Assembly: GCF_016743815.1 (NCBI RefSeq)
Contig: NZ_CP061035.1
Span: forward strand, 2,234,501-2,298,500
Direction of reading: 5' to 3'
Source: Sphingomonas aliaeris
GTDB taxonomy: Bacteria > Pseudomonadota > Alphaproteobacteria > Sphingomonadales > Sphingomonadaceae
DNA: 64,000 bases
Of the stretch, positions 27,268-36,285 are shown piece after piece; position 1 is the stretch's first letter; each line of letters starts with the position of its first letter. A program made the position numbers and the translations under genes. The notes below the pieces were generated by a model. It was given only the letters and a program-made list of their open reading frames with translations. It was not told the origin of the DNA and did not search any database.

Positions 27268-27355
27268 CGTAATCCCCGCGAAGGCGGGGATCCATAGTCC
27301 CTGCGCCCGCGATGACAGGTCACGCTTATGGATTCCCGCCTTCGCGGGAATGACG
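27268..27355. repeat. Inverted pair of palindromic dispersed repeats between cysD and cysNC
   Basis: Two related GC-rich units face each other: CCCCGCGAAGGCGGGG (27274-27289) followed by ATCCAT, and ATGGATTCCCGCCTTCGCGGGAATGAC (27328-27354). Each is a hairpin by itself, and the two can also pair with one another. The form TCCCGCCTTCGCGGGAATGAC is a dispersed intergenic repeat I recall from several proteobacterial genomes. The second unit happens to be open in frame with cysN, which creates a false N-terminal extension ([10 protein letters not shown]). Confidence 0.8.
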
Positions 27356-27363
27356 AGGTCAGT

Positions 27364-29286
27364 ATGATGGTCGCCGAGATTCAAACTTCCGCCTACCAGA
27401 CAGAAGCGCTCATCGCGGAGGACATCGACACCTACCTCGCAAAGCATCAGCACAAGACGATGCTGCGCTTCATCACCTGCGGCTCGGTCGATGACGGCAA
27501 GTCCACGCTGATCGGCCGGCTCCTGTACGATTCCAAGATGATCTTCGAGGATCAGCTTGCAGCGCTGGAGGCGGATAGCAAGCGCGTCGGCACGCAGGGC
27601 GGCGAGATCGACTTCGCCCTGCTGGTCGACGGCCTTGCGGCGGAGCGCGAACAGGGCATCACGATCGACGTCGCCTATCGCTTCTTCTCGACCGAAAAGC
27701 GCAAGTTCATCGTCGCCGACACGCCCGGCCACGAACAATATACCCGCAACATGATCACCGGCGCATCAACCGCCGATCTTGCGGTGATCCTGATCGACGC
27801 GCGCAAGGGCGTACTGACCCAGACGCGCCGCCACTCCTATCTGGCGCATCTGATCGGCATCCGGAACATCGTGCTCGCGATCAACAAGATGGATTTGGTC
27901 AGCTACGATCAGGCGACCTACGACGCGATCCTCGCCGATTATACCGGTTTCGCTCGCAGCATCGGGATTACCGACTTCACCGCCTTGCCGATCTCCGGCT
28001 TCCGGGGCGACAACATCTCGCTCAAATCCGATGCGATGCCGTGGTATTCCGGCCCGACGCTGATGGAGCATCTCGAAACCGTCGAGATCGGCGTAGACGA
28101 GGATCAGGCGAAGCCGTTCCGCATGGGCGTGCAATGGGTGAACCGGCCCAACCTGGATTTCCGCGGTTTCTCCGGTCAGATCGCGAGCGGGTCGGTGAAA
28201 CCGGGCGACGCGATCCGCGTGCTGCCCGGCGGCAAGACCAGCACGATCAGCCGCATCACGACGCTCGGCGGCGACCTGAAGGAAGCGGTCGCGGGGCAGT
28301 CCGTCACGCTATCTTTCGAAGACGAGATCGATTGTTCGCGTGGGTCGGTCATCGGCGCCGCGGACGCCCCGCCGGAAACCGCGGACCAGTTCGAAACGAC
28401 GATCGTCTGGATGGACGACGATCCGCTCGTCGTCGGCCGCGCCTATTGGCTGAAGCTCGGCACCCAGACCGTATCAGCGACGGTGCAGGAGCCGAAATAC
28501 CAGATCAACGTCAACACGATGGAACATCTGGCGGCCAAGACGCTGGACCTGAACGCGATTGGCGTCGCGGAGATCACCACCGACCGCCCGATCGTATTCG
28601 AACCCTATGCCGACAACCGCACGCTCGGCGGGTTCATCCTGATCGACAAGATCACCAACGCGACAGTCGCCGCCGGCATGCTGCACTTCAGCTTGCGGCG
28701 GGCGCAGAACGTGCACTGGCAGGCGACCGATATCGGACGCGAGGCGCATGCCAGCCTCAAGAACCAGAAACCGCGCGTCCTGTGGTTCACCGGCCTGTCC
28801 GGATCGGGCAAATCGACCATCGCGAACGAGGTGGAGAAGACGCTGAACCTGATGAACCGCCACACCTTCCTGCTCGACGGCGACAATGTCCGTCACGGGC
28901 TGAACAAGGATCTCGGCTTTACCGAGGCGGACCGGATCGAGAATATCCGCCGCGTCGGGGAGGTGGCGAAGCTGATGGCCGATGCCGGACTGATCGTGCT
29001 GACCGCCTTCATCTCGCCCTTCCGCGCCGAACGTGACATGATCCGCGCGATGCTGCCACAGGGGGAATTCATCGAGATCTTTGTCGATACGCCGCTGCAC
29101 GTCGCCGAAGCACGCGACGTGAAAGGCTTGTATAAAAAGGCGCGCGCCGGCGACCTGAAGAACTTCACCGGCATCGACAGCCCGTACGAGCCGCCGGAGC
29201 ATCCTGAAATCCGCGTCAACACCGTCGCGATGACGCCGGCCGAAGCCGCTGAATTCATCGTCCGTCAAATTATGCCGCTGAAATGA
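27364..29286 (+). CDS. cysNC: Bifunctional sulfate adenylyltransferase large subunit / APS kinase CysNC
   Basis: Fusion protein (640 aa) for two steps of sulfate activation: the GTPase subunit of ATP sulfurylase, then phosphorylation of APS to PAPS. The CysN part has [31 protein letters not shown] and NKMDLV within the first 200 residues. The CysC part (from about residue 465) has [33 protein letters not shown] and [19 protein letters not shown] chose the ATG at 27364 ([12 protein letters not shown]) with GAGG upstream, because codons further upstream derive from the repeat. The cysNC fusion is common in alphaproteobacteria. It overlaps cysQ by 4 bases. Confidence 0.96.
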   Translation: MMVAEIQTSAYQTEALIAEDIDTYLAKHQHKTMLRFITCGSVDDGKSTLIGRLLYDSKMIFEDQLAALEADSKRVGTQGGEIDFALLVDGLAAEREQGITIDVAYRFFSTEKRKFIVADTPGHEQYTRNMITGASTADLAVILIDARKGVLTQTRRHSYLAHLIGIRNIVLAINKMDLVSYDQATYDAILADYTGFARSIGITDFTALPISGFRGDNISLKSDAMPWYSGPTLMEHLETVEIGVDEDQAKPFRMGVQWVNRPNLDFRGFSGQIASGSVKPGDAIRVLPGGKTSTISRITTLGGDLKEAVAGQSVTLSFEDEIDCSRGSVIGAADAPPETADQFETTIVWMDDDPLVVGRAYWLKLGTQTVSATVQEPKYQINVNTMEHLAAKTLDLNAIGVAEITTDRPIVFEPYADNRTLGGFILIDKITNATVAAGMLHFSLRRAQNVHWQATDIGREAHASLKNQKPRVLWFTGLSGSGKSTIANEVEKTLNLMNRHTFLLDGDNVRHGLNKDLGFTEADRIENIRRVGEVAKLMADAGLIVLTAFISPFRAERDMIRAMLPQGEFIEIFVDTPLHVAEARDVKGLYKKARAGDLKNFTGIDSPYEPPEHPEIRVNTVAMTPAEAAEFIVRQIMPLK

Positions 29287-30023
29287 GCGAATGCGACGAC
29301 ACGCTCGCAGCGCGCCTCGCGACGGAAGCGGGCGCGATCCTGCTGCAGCTTCAGACGGCCGGCAACCTGTCCGGCAAGGAGCTGGGGAAGGCCGGCGACC
29401 ATAAGGCGAACGCCTTCCTGATGCAGGCGTTGCGCGCGGCCCGCCCTGCCGACGCGATCCTGTCCGAAGAGGAAAAGGACGATCCGCGCCGCTGCTCGGT
29501 CAGCCGCGCCTGGATCGTCGACCCGCTGGATGGCACGCGCGAATATGGCGAGGGGCGCGCCGACTGGGCGGTGCACGTCGCGCTGGCGATAGACGGCTTC
29601 GCGACGGTCGGCGCGGTCGCGCTGCCCGCGCTCGGCCTGACGCTGACGTCCGGCACGCCGACGCCGTTGTCGCCCGCGGGCGATCCGCTCCGCATGCTCG
29701 TCAGCCGCACGCGGCCGGCCCGCGAGGCCCTGTACGTCGCCGAAGCGCTCGCCGCGACTTTGGTCCCGATGGGCTCGGCCGGCGCGAAGGCGATGGCGGT
29801 CGTTCGCGGCGAAGCGGACATCTATCTCCACACCGGCGGCCAATACGAATGGGACAATTGCGCCCCGATCGCCGTCGCCCAGGCCGCCGGGCTGCACGTC
29901 AGCCGCGTCGATGGCGCGCCCTTGGTCTACAATTGCGCCGATCCGTACCTGCCCGATCTGCTGATCTGCCGACCCGAACTCGCCGACGCGGTCCTTCGGC
30001 TGGTGCGTGAGATGCCCGCCTGA
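29283..30023 (+). CDS. cysQ: 3'(2'),5'-bisphosphate nucleotidase CysQ
   Basis: Removes the 3' phosphate from PAP, the by-product of sulfate reduction and sulfotransfer. The protein (246 aa) belongs to the inositol monophosphatase-like family: SEEEKDDP supplies metal-binding acids, [15 protein letters not shown] is the family signature (DPLDGT), and [21 protein letters not shown] is the second motif. It overlaps cysNC at ATGA and completes a cysD-cysNC-cysQ operon. Family membership is clear; PAP as substrate is inferred from the operon. A 148-base gap to the next gene holds no feature I can support. Confidence 0.93.
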   Translation: MSECDDTLAARLATEAGAILLQLQTAGNLSGKELGKAGDHKANAFLMQALRAARPADAILSEEEKDDPRRCSVSRAWIVDPLDGTREYGEGRADWAVHVALAIDGFATVGAVALPALGLTLTSGTPTPLSPAGDPLRMLVSRTRPAREALYVAEALAATLVPMGSAGAKAMAVVRGEADIYLHTGGQYEWDNCAPIAVAQAAGLHVSRVDGAPLVYNCADPYLPDLLICRPELADAVLRLVREMPA

Positions 30024-30171
30024 ATCCTCGTCCATCGGCACGACGATGGCATCCCGGCCGCCGATGATGCACAAAGCGCCGGTGGCGGGCGCGGCGACTT
30101 CAACAACCGGATTCGGCCGCGGCCGCTGTGGCCAGCGGCGGCCCGCGTCACGTCGGCACATCGCCTGAACG

Positions 30172-30702
30172 ATGGACGACCCCGCCGCCCGGACCGACGC
30201 GCAATTGGTCGCCGCCGCCACAGACGGTGATCGCGCCGCATTCGGAACCCTTCTCGCCCGCCACTACGACCGCATCCACGGGCTCGCCTGGCAACTGACC
30301 GGATCGCGATCCGATGCCGACGATATCGCGCAGGATGTCTGTTGCACGCTGGTGGAAAAGATCCACGGCTTCCGCGGCGAAGCGAAGTTCACGACGTGGA
30401 TGTGCAGCATCGTCTTCAACGCGACCCGCGATCATCGCCGCCGCCGCCGCGCATTCGCCGGCTTTACCGATCGCCTCGCGGTCCTGGTCGGCCTGGCGCC
30501 AGTGCCCGATGGCCGCGACGCCTATGACGCCGCATGGCTGAACGGCGCGATCGCCCGGCTGAAACCGGCGTATCGCGACGCCGCGATCCTCGTCGCGGGC
30601 CAGCAACTGACGCATGCCGAGGCGGGCGAGATACTGGGCGTGGCGGAGGCGACGATTTCCTGGCGCATGCACGAGGTCCGACGAATGATCGGCGGCCTCT
30701 GA
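30172..30702 (+). CDS. ECF-type RNA polymerase sigma factor
   Basis: Sigma factor of 176 aa with regions 2 and 4 only. Region 2 reads [41 protein letters not shown] with [18 protein letters not shown] after it. Region 4 reads [45 protein letters not shown], where the usual recognition-helix pattern is GVxxxTVxxRLxRAR. It starts a three-gene set with a vWA lipoprotein (103 bases downstream) and a transmembrane proline-rich TPR protein. No zinc-finger (zf-HC2) anti-sigma gene is present; the transmembrane protein, with a cytoplasmic N-terminal segment, is the obvious candidate for that role. Confidence 0.9.
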   Translation: MDDPAARTDAQLVAAATDGDRAAFGTLLARHYDRIHGLAWQLTGSRSDADDIAQDVCCTLVEKIHGFRGEAKFTTWMCSIVFNATRDHRRRRRAFAGFTDRLAVLVGLAPVPDGRDAYDAAWLNGAIARLKPAYRDAAILVAGQQLTHAEAGEILGVAEATISWRMHEVRRMIGGL

Positions 30703-30804
30703 CCTCCCCCAAAAAAGTTCGAAAGAATCTTCCAAGGATATCCCGGCCCGGCGCGTCCCAGTGAATATGCGGACGATCTCGCGCCGCTGTTCCGGGAGAA
30801 AACC

Positions 30805-32556
30805 ATGTCCTGCCTTCGCACTACGGCCACCATCGGCATCGCCGCCCTGCTCGTCGCGTCCTGCGGCAAGCCCCCGATCGACATAGCCCCGAACGCAACC
30901 CCGGCCGCCGCCGAGAGCAACGATATCATCGTGACAGGCGCCAGAAACGCTTCGCCGGCCATCGCGGTGCGAAGCCGGCTGGAGCAAGCCTATCCCGGTG
31001 CCCCACCCCCGCCGCCGCCACCCCCGCCGCCTCCGCCGCCCGCCCCCGGAATGATGTTCGCTCCTCCCCCGATCATGGCCTCCCCGCAGGTCGATCCCCG
31101 AACCCGACAGCAATACAAGGACGTCGGCCGCGACAAGTTCACCGCCGTCGCGCAAAATCCGTTCAAGGTCGTGCGCGAGGAACCCGTCTCGACCTTCTCG
31201 ATAGACGTCGACACCGCATCCTACGCCTTCACGCGGGCGTCGCTGAACCGCAACGTCCTGCCGCAACCCGCCGCGGTGCGCACCGAGGAAATGATCAACT
31301 ATTTCCCCTACGATTATGCCGCCCCCGCCACGATCGGCCAGCCCTTCGCCAGCAACGTTGCGGTCATGCCGAGCCCGTGGACGGCGGGGCGCAAGCTCGT
31401 TCGCATCGGCATCAAGGGTTATGAGATCAAGCGCGCCACCCGCCCCCGCGCCAATCTCGTCTTCCTGATCGACACGTCGGGATCGATGAATGCCGACGAC
31501 AAACTGCCTCTGGTCAAACGATCGCTGACGATGCTGCTTGATCAGTTGAGCGCTGACGACAGCGTCGCGATCGTCACCTATGCGGGCTATGCCGGCACCG
31601 CGCTCGCCCCCACCCGCGCCAGCGACAAGGCGCGCATTCGGGCGGTGATCGACGGTCTCGGCGCAGGCGGCGGAACCGCCGGCGCAGAGGGTATCCGGCA
31701 AGCCTATGCGCTGGCGGAGGCGAACTTCGACCCCGAAGGCGTCAATCGCGTGATCCTGGCAACGGATGGCGATTTCAACATCGGGATCAGCAATCAGGAC
31801 GAGTTGAAAGGCTATGTCGAGCGCCAGCGCGGCAAGGGCGTGTTCCTGTCGGTACTCGGCTTCGGCATGGGCAATTACAACGATGCGCTGATGCAGGCGC
31901 TGGCACAGAACGGCAACGGCGCCGCCGCCTATATCGATACGATCGGAGAGGCGCGGAAGGCTTTGGTCGAGGAAGCAAGCTCGACGCTCTTCCCGATCGC
32001 GAAGGACGTGAAGATCCAGGTCGAATTCAATCCCGCGACGGTCGCCGAATATCGCCTGATCGGGTACGAAACCCGCCTGCTGAACCGCGACGATTTCGAC
32101 AATGACAAGGTCGATGCCGGCGATGTCGGATCGGGTCAGACCGTCACGGCGCTGTACGAGATCGTCCCCGTCGGCGGGCCGCGTGCGGTCGGCGATCTGC
32201 GCTACGCCAAACCCGCCGCCCCGGTACAGTCCAGCGCGACCGAGTACGGCTTCGTGAAGATCCGCTACAAACTGCCGAAATCCGATACCAGCCGACTGAT
32301 TTCCACGCCGATCGATCGTCGGGCGGAGGCGGCGCGCTTCGAGGATGCGCCGCAGGATGCACGCTTCGCGGCCAGCGTCGCGGCCTTCGCCGAACTCCTG
32401 CGTGGCGGCCGCTACAACGGCGCGATGACCTATGACGACGTGCTGAAGATCGCACTCGCCGCACGTGGCGACGACCCGTTCGGCTACCGGTCTGAATTCA
32501 TCCAGCTCGTCCGTGCGGCGAAATCCGCCCGTTCGATGTCACCGACCGGCGAATGA
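30805..32556 (+). CDS. von Willebrand factor A domain lipoprotein (YfbK-like) with a TonB-box-like motif
   Basis: Protein of 583 aa. The signal peptide ends in the lipobox VASC (C20). Residues 39-47 read NDIIVTGAR, the pattern of the TonB box in sphingomonad receptors, although this is not a receptor. A 13-proline run follows (about residues 67-79). Next come the YfbK-type N-terminal domain (VSTFSIDVDTASYAFTRASLN, VRTEEMINYFPYDY), a vWA domain with intact metal site (FLIDTSGSMNADD, ILATDGDFNIG) and a C-terminal DUF3520-like region (YEIVPVG, AFAELLRGGRYNG). YfbK-like proteins are often encoded next to ECF sigma factors. A periplasmic binding or sensory role is likely; the exact job is unknown. 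Confidence 0.88.
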   Translation: MSCLRTTATIGIAALLVASCGKPPIDIAPNATPAAAESNDIIVTGARNASPAIAVRSRLEQAYPGAPPPPPPPPPPPPPAPGMMFAPPPIMASPQVDPRTRQQYKDVGRDKFTAVAQNPFKVVREEPVSTFSIDVDTASYAFTRASLNRNVLPQPAAVRTEEMINYFPYDYAAPATIGQPFASNVAVMPSPWTAGRKLVRIGIKGYEIKRATRPRANLVFLIDTSGSMNADDKLPLVKRSLTMLLDQLSADDSVAIVTYAGYAGTALAPTRASDKARIRAVIDGLGAGGGTAGAEGIRQAYALAEANFDPEGVNRVILATDGDFNIGISNQDELKGYVERQRGKGVFLSVLGFGMGNYNDALMQALAQNGNGAAAYIDTIGEARKALVEEASSTLFPIAKDVKIQVEFNPATVAEYRLIGYETRLLNRDDFDNDKVDAGDVGSGQTVTALYEIVPVGGPRAVGDLRYAKPAAPVQSSATEYGFVKIRYKLPKSDTSRLISTPIDRRAEAARFEDAPQDARFAASVAAFAELLRGGRYNGAMTYDDVLKIALAARGDDPFGYRSEFIQLVRAAKSARSMSPTGE

Positions 32557-32697
32557 CCGTGCCACGGGGCGGTGCGGTTCTGCCGCCCGCCCCGTCATCG
32601 GGCAATCGACCCGATCGGAATTAGAGCTATAAGGTCGGTCCATGCCGCTTCGTCTCCCCTCGTGCGCAACGCCGTTCCGGATCGCGGGGAAGCGCTG

Positions 32698-33801
32698 ATG
32701 GCGCATGACGACGACATCGCCGCGGCCCTGCCACCCCCGCCCCCGCCCCGCCCCGCCGCGCGGGATGCCGCGATCCAGGCGGCCATGCGGCGGTTCGAAG
32801 GGTTGCCCGATCGCCCGACTGCCGAAGCACCGCGACCGTCCCGGGGCCGTATCGGTCGCCCGCAAATCGCCGCGCTGGCCGGTATAGCATTGGTCGTCAC
32901 GTTGGGCGTGCCGGTCTTCATGTCGCGCGATCTGGGTCTCGCGCCGACGGAGGACGTCCGGCCTGCAGCGGACACGACGCGGACGACATCTCCGGTCGAA
33001 GCGGCCGGGCAGCGGGTGGGCGACAGGTTCGGCGTAACGCCGCCTTCCGCTCCTGACGCCGACACTGTTCCAAAGCGCGCGGAACCTGCCGCGCCCACGG
33101 GTGAGCCGGCGAACGAGCCCGTCCTCGATCGGCCTGACACCCCTTCCAGATCGGCCGCGCTCGAACAAGGCAGGCCCGCCCCCGCCTTTGCGCCGCCGCC
33201 GCCTCCACCACCTCCTCCTCCACCGCCACCTCCGCCACCCCCGCCACCACCTCCTCCGCCGCCGCACGTCGCTGAAGCGCCCGCCCCGATGGCAATGTCG
33301 CGATCCGATGCTAAGCGGGTATCGCAGGCGGACGATAACGACATCGTCGTCACCGGTTCACGCGTCCGGTCGTCCCCGGCCAGCCGGCGCGGTGACTGGA
33401 ATGCGTGCACGGTGGACGATCCCGCCCAAGACGCGGCGCGGTGCCGCAAGCGCGTGGCCCGCGATGCCCGCGCGGCACCCGTCCTGACGGAGGGCCTTTC
33501 GTTGGCATGGGATGGCGAGACCGACGACGCGATCGCCGCCTTCGGGCGCGCCATCGCGATCGCCCCTCGCGACCCCGCCGCCTATCTCAACCGCGCGCTC
33601 GCGTATCGCCGCAAGGGCGAACCGGCGCGCGCGCTGGACGACCTGGACCAGGCGGTGCGTCTGGCCCCAAACGTCGCGCGCTACCGTTATCATCGCGCCG
33701 TCGTCGCCAGTGAAACGGGCGATCGGCGGCTTGCCGAACGGGACGGGGAACGTGCGGTCGAACTCGACTCGCAATATGATGCGATCGTGGATCGGGATTG
33801 A
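32698..33801 (+). CDS. Single-pass membrane protein with 24-proline run, TonB-box-like motif and TPRs; putative anti-sigma factor
   Basis: Protein of 367 aa, start at the ATG 32698 behind GGGGAAG. Order of parts: cytoplasmic N-terminus with DDDIAAALPPPPPPRPAA and AIQAAMRRFEG; one membrane helix at about 55-75 (IAALAGIALVVTLGVPVF); a proline/alanine-rich periplasmic stalk with an unbroken run of 24 prolines (about 166-189) encoded by mixed codons; NDIVVTGSR at about 214-222, the same motif as in the upstream lipoprotein; and a C-terminal TPR region (AIAAFGRAIAIAPRDPAAYLNRALAYRRKGE). Topology recalls anti-sigma factors and, more distantly, TonB. The gene follows the ECF sigma and vWA genes on the same strand, so an anti-sigma role is a fair inference only. 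Confidence 0.75.
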   Translation: MAHDDDIAAALPPPPPPRPAARDAAIQAAMRRFEGLPDRPTAEAPRPSRGRIGRPQIAALAGIALVVTLGVPVFMSRDLGLAPTEDVRPAADTTRTTSPVEAAGQRVGDRFGVTPPSAPDADTVPKRAEPAAPTGEPANEPVLDRPDTPSRSAALEQGRPAPAFAPPPPPPPPPPPPPPPPPPPPPPPPHVAEAPAPMAMSRSDAKRVSQADDNDIVVTGSRVRSSPASRRGDWNACTVDDPAQDAARCRKRVARDARAAPVLTEGLSLAWDGETDDAIAAFGRAIAIAPRDPAAYLNRALAYRRKGEPARALDDLDQAVRLAPNVARYRYHRAVVASETGDRRLAERDGERAVELDSQYDAIVDRD

Positions 33802-33913
33802 AAACGGCCTGCAATAATGGCGTCATCGGCCGGATAACGGGGCTGTAATCGGCAAATAATCTTGCCTGACGACCGGTTTGGGCTAGGCTCCTGCCCAAGG
33901 AGTCCAGACCTTG

Positions 33914-35836
33914 ATGAATGCCGATTTCGATACGCCGTTGCTAGATACAGTTTCCGACCCCGCCGATTTGCGGCGTCTCGCGCCTGCGCAATTGCGTCAG
34001 TTGGCGGACGAGCTTCGATCGGAAACGATTTCAGCGGTCGGCGTGACGGGGGGTCATCTGGGCTCGGGTCTGGGCGTGGTCGAACTGACGGTGGCGATCC
34101 ACTACGTCTTCGATACGCCGCGCGACAAACTGGTGTGGGACGTCGGGCACCAATGCTATCCGCACAAGATCCTGACCGGCCGGCGCGACCGGATCCGTAC
34201 GTTGCGCACCGGCGGGGGCCTGTCCGGCTTCACCAAGCGCAGCGAGAGCGAGTATGATCCGTTCGGCGCGGCGCATTCCTCGACCTCGATCTCGGCGGCG
34301 CTGGGTTTTGCCGTCGCCAATAAATTGAGCGACCGGCCCGGCAAGGGGATCGCGGTGATCGGCGACGGCGCGATGTCGGCGGGCATGGCCTATGAGGCGA
34401 TGAACAATGCGCGCGCGGCGGGCAACCGGCTGGTCGTGATCCTGAACGACAACGACATGTCGATCGCGCCGCCGGTCGGCGGGCTGTCGGCCTATCTCGC
34501 GCGGATGGTGTCCTCCAGCGAGTATCTGGGCCTGCGCAACTTCGCCAAGAAGGTCACGCGCAAGCTGCCCAGGCTGGTCCACAATGCCGCTGAAAAGGCG
34601 GAGGAATATGCCCGCGGCATGGCAACCGGCGGCACCTTGTTCGAGGAACTGGGCTTCTATTATGTCGGCCCGATCGACGGCCACAATCTCGATCATCTGA
34701 TCCCGGTGCTGGAGAATGTTCGCGATGCAGCGGACGGCCCGATCCTGGTCCATGTCGTGACCAAGAAGGGCAAGGGCTACGGCCCGGCGGAAGCCGCGGC
34801 GGACAAGTATCACGGCGTGCAGAAGTTCGACGTGATCACGGGGGCACAGGCGAAAGCACCGCCCGGACCGCCGCAATATCAGAACGTGTTCGGCGCAGCG
34901 CTCACCAGCGAGGCCGCGAGCGACGATCGCATCGTCGCGATCACCGCCGCCATGCCCTCGGGCACAGGGCTGGATGCGTTTGCTAAGGCCTATCCCGATC
35001 GCTTCTTCGATGTCGGCATCGCCGAACAGCATGCGGTGACGTTCGCGGCGGGCCTTGCGGCGCAGGGCATGCGGCCGTTCTGCGCGATCTACTCGACCTT
35101 CCTGCAACGTGCTTACGATCAGGTCGTCCACGACGTCGCGATCCAGAACCTGCCCGTGCGCTTCGCGATCGACCGCGCAGGGCTCGTCGGCGCGGACGGC
35201 GCGACGCATGCCGGGTCGTTCGACGTGACCTATCTTGCCACGCTCCCGAACTTCGTCGTCATGGCGGCGGCGGACGAGGCGGAACTGGTGCACATGACGC
35301 ACACCTGCGTGCAGCATGACAGCGGGCCGATCGCGGTGCGCTATCCGCGCGGCAACGGTACGGGCGTCGCGCTGCCCGAGACGCCCGAACTGCTCGAGAT
35401 CGGCAAGGGCCGAATCGTGCGCGAGGGCAAGAAGGTCGCGATCCTGTCGCTCGGCACGCGCCTCGCCGAGGCGCTGAAGGCCGCCGATGCGCTGGATGCC
35501 AAGGGGCTCAGCACGACGGTCGCCGACCTGCGCTTCGCGAAACCGCTGGACGAAGCGATGATCCGCCGCCTGCTGACGACCCACGAGGTCGCCGTGACGA
35601 TCGAGGAAGGCTCGGTCGGCGGCCTTGGCGCGCACGTGTTGACGCTGGCCTCGGACGAGGGGCTGATCGATGGCGGGCTGAAGCTGCGCACGATGCGCCT
35701 GCCCGACCTGTTCCAGGATCAGGACAAGCCCGAGCTGCAATATGCCGCCGCCCGGCTCGATGCCGATGCCATCGTCGATACCGTCCTCACCGCGCTCCGC
35801 CATAACGCCACCGGCGTCGTGGAGGCGTCTGCATGA
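33914..35836 (+). CDS. dxs: 1-deoxy-D-xylulose-5-phosphate synthase
   Basis: First enzyme of the MEP pathway, joining pyruvate and glyceraldehyde 3-phosphate with thiamine diphosphate. The 640-aa protein has [37 protein letters not shown], the ThDP motif [17 protein letters not shown] with [25 protein letters not shown] and [15 protein letters not shown]. All are normal. I use the ATG at 33914 ([11 protein letters not shown]) rather than the TTG before it. It opens the rightward set dxs-DUF2141-hpnN at the edge of the hopanoid region; hopanoids draw heavily on isoprenoid precursors, and ispH lies in the same region. Confidence 0.96.
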   Translation: MNADFDTPLLDTVSDPADLRRLAPAQLRQLADELRSETISAVGVTGGHLGSGLGVVELTVAIHYVFDTPRDKLVWDVGHQCYPHKILTGRRDRIRTLRTGGGLSGFTKRSESEYDPFGAAHSSTSISAALGFAVANKLSDRPGKGIAVIGDGAMSAGMAYEAMNNARAAGNRLVVILNDNDMSIAPPVGGLSAYLARMVSSSEYLGLRNFAKKVTRKLPRLVHNAAEKAEEYARGMATGGTLFEELGFYYVGPIDGHNLDHLIPVLENVRDAADGPILVHVVTKKGKGYGPAEAAADKYHGVQKFDVITGAQAKAPPGPPQYQNVFGAALTSEAASDDRIVAITAAMPSGTGLDAFAKAYPDRFFDVGIAEQHAVTFAAGLAAQGMRPFCAIYSTFLQRAYDQVVHDVAIQNLPVRFAIDRAGLVGADGATHAGSFDVTYLATLPNFVVMAAADEAELVHMTHTCVQHDSGPIAVRYPRGNGTGVALPETPELLEIGKGRIVREGKKVAILSLGTRLAEALKAADALDAKGLSTTVADLRFAKPLDEAMIRRLLTTHEVAVTIEEGSVGGLGAHVLTLASDEGLIDGGLKLRTMRLPDLFQDQDKPELQYAAARLDADAIVDTVLTALRHNATGVVEASA

Positions 35837-36285
35837 AGCGCGCGACGGTGGCCGGTGCGCTCGCGTCGATCCTGATCGGCGCTGCGCCCCTCCCCGTCGC
35901 GACATTGGCCGTCCAGATCGGGAACGTCCGCGACGATCGCGGCGTCCTGCGCATCGACGTCTGCCCGCAGGGAGATTTCCTGAAGGACACGTGCCCCTAC
36001 ACCGCCCCCGCGCCCGCGCGCGCCGGAACGACCGTGGTCGTCGCGCAGAACGTGCCTGCCGGCCGCTACGCCGTGCAGGCCTTCCATGACGAGAATCGCA
36101 ACGGCAAGGTCGACCGCGCCTTGTTCGGCGTGCCGAAGGAAGGCGTAGGCTTCTCCAACGACGCGCCGATCAGGCTCGGCCCACCGAAATGGGCGGCGGC
36201 GAACTTCGTATATTCGGGCGGGGAACAGGCGATCGCGCTGCAAATGCGCTATTTCCTCGGGGCGTCGGGTCCGTCGAACACGTGA
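35833..36285 (+). CDS. DUF2141 domain secreted protein
   Basis: Small exported protein (150 aa) with a signal peptide ([26 protein letters not shown]). The body has the DUF2141 pattern: [56 protein letters not shown]. The DENRNGKVD segment looks like a calcium-loop-type acidic turn. It overlaps dxs (ATGA) and hpnN (TGATG), so it is translated with both. DUF2141 proteins have no settled function; the context suggests a link to hopanoid or envelope lipid handling. Confidence 0.85.
   Translation: MKRATVAGALASILIGAAPLPVATLAVQIGNVRDDRGVLRIDVCPQGDFLKDTCPYTAPAPARAGTTVVVAQNVPAGRYAVQAFHDENRNGKVDRALFGVPKEGVGFSNDAPIRLGPPKWAAANFVYSGGEQAIALQMRYFLGASGPSNT

Noticed and set aside
32595..33554. Minus-strand frame with a long glycine run
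   Set aside because: The glycine run is only the complement of the proline codons of the membrane TPR protein; no ribosome site or motif supports it.
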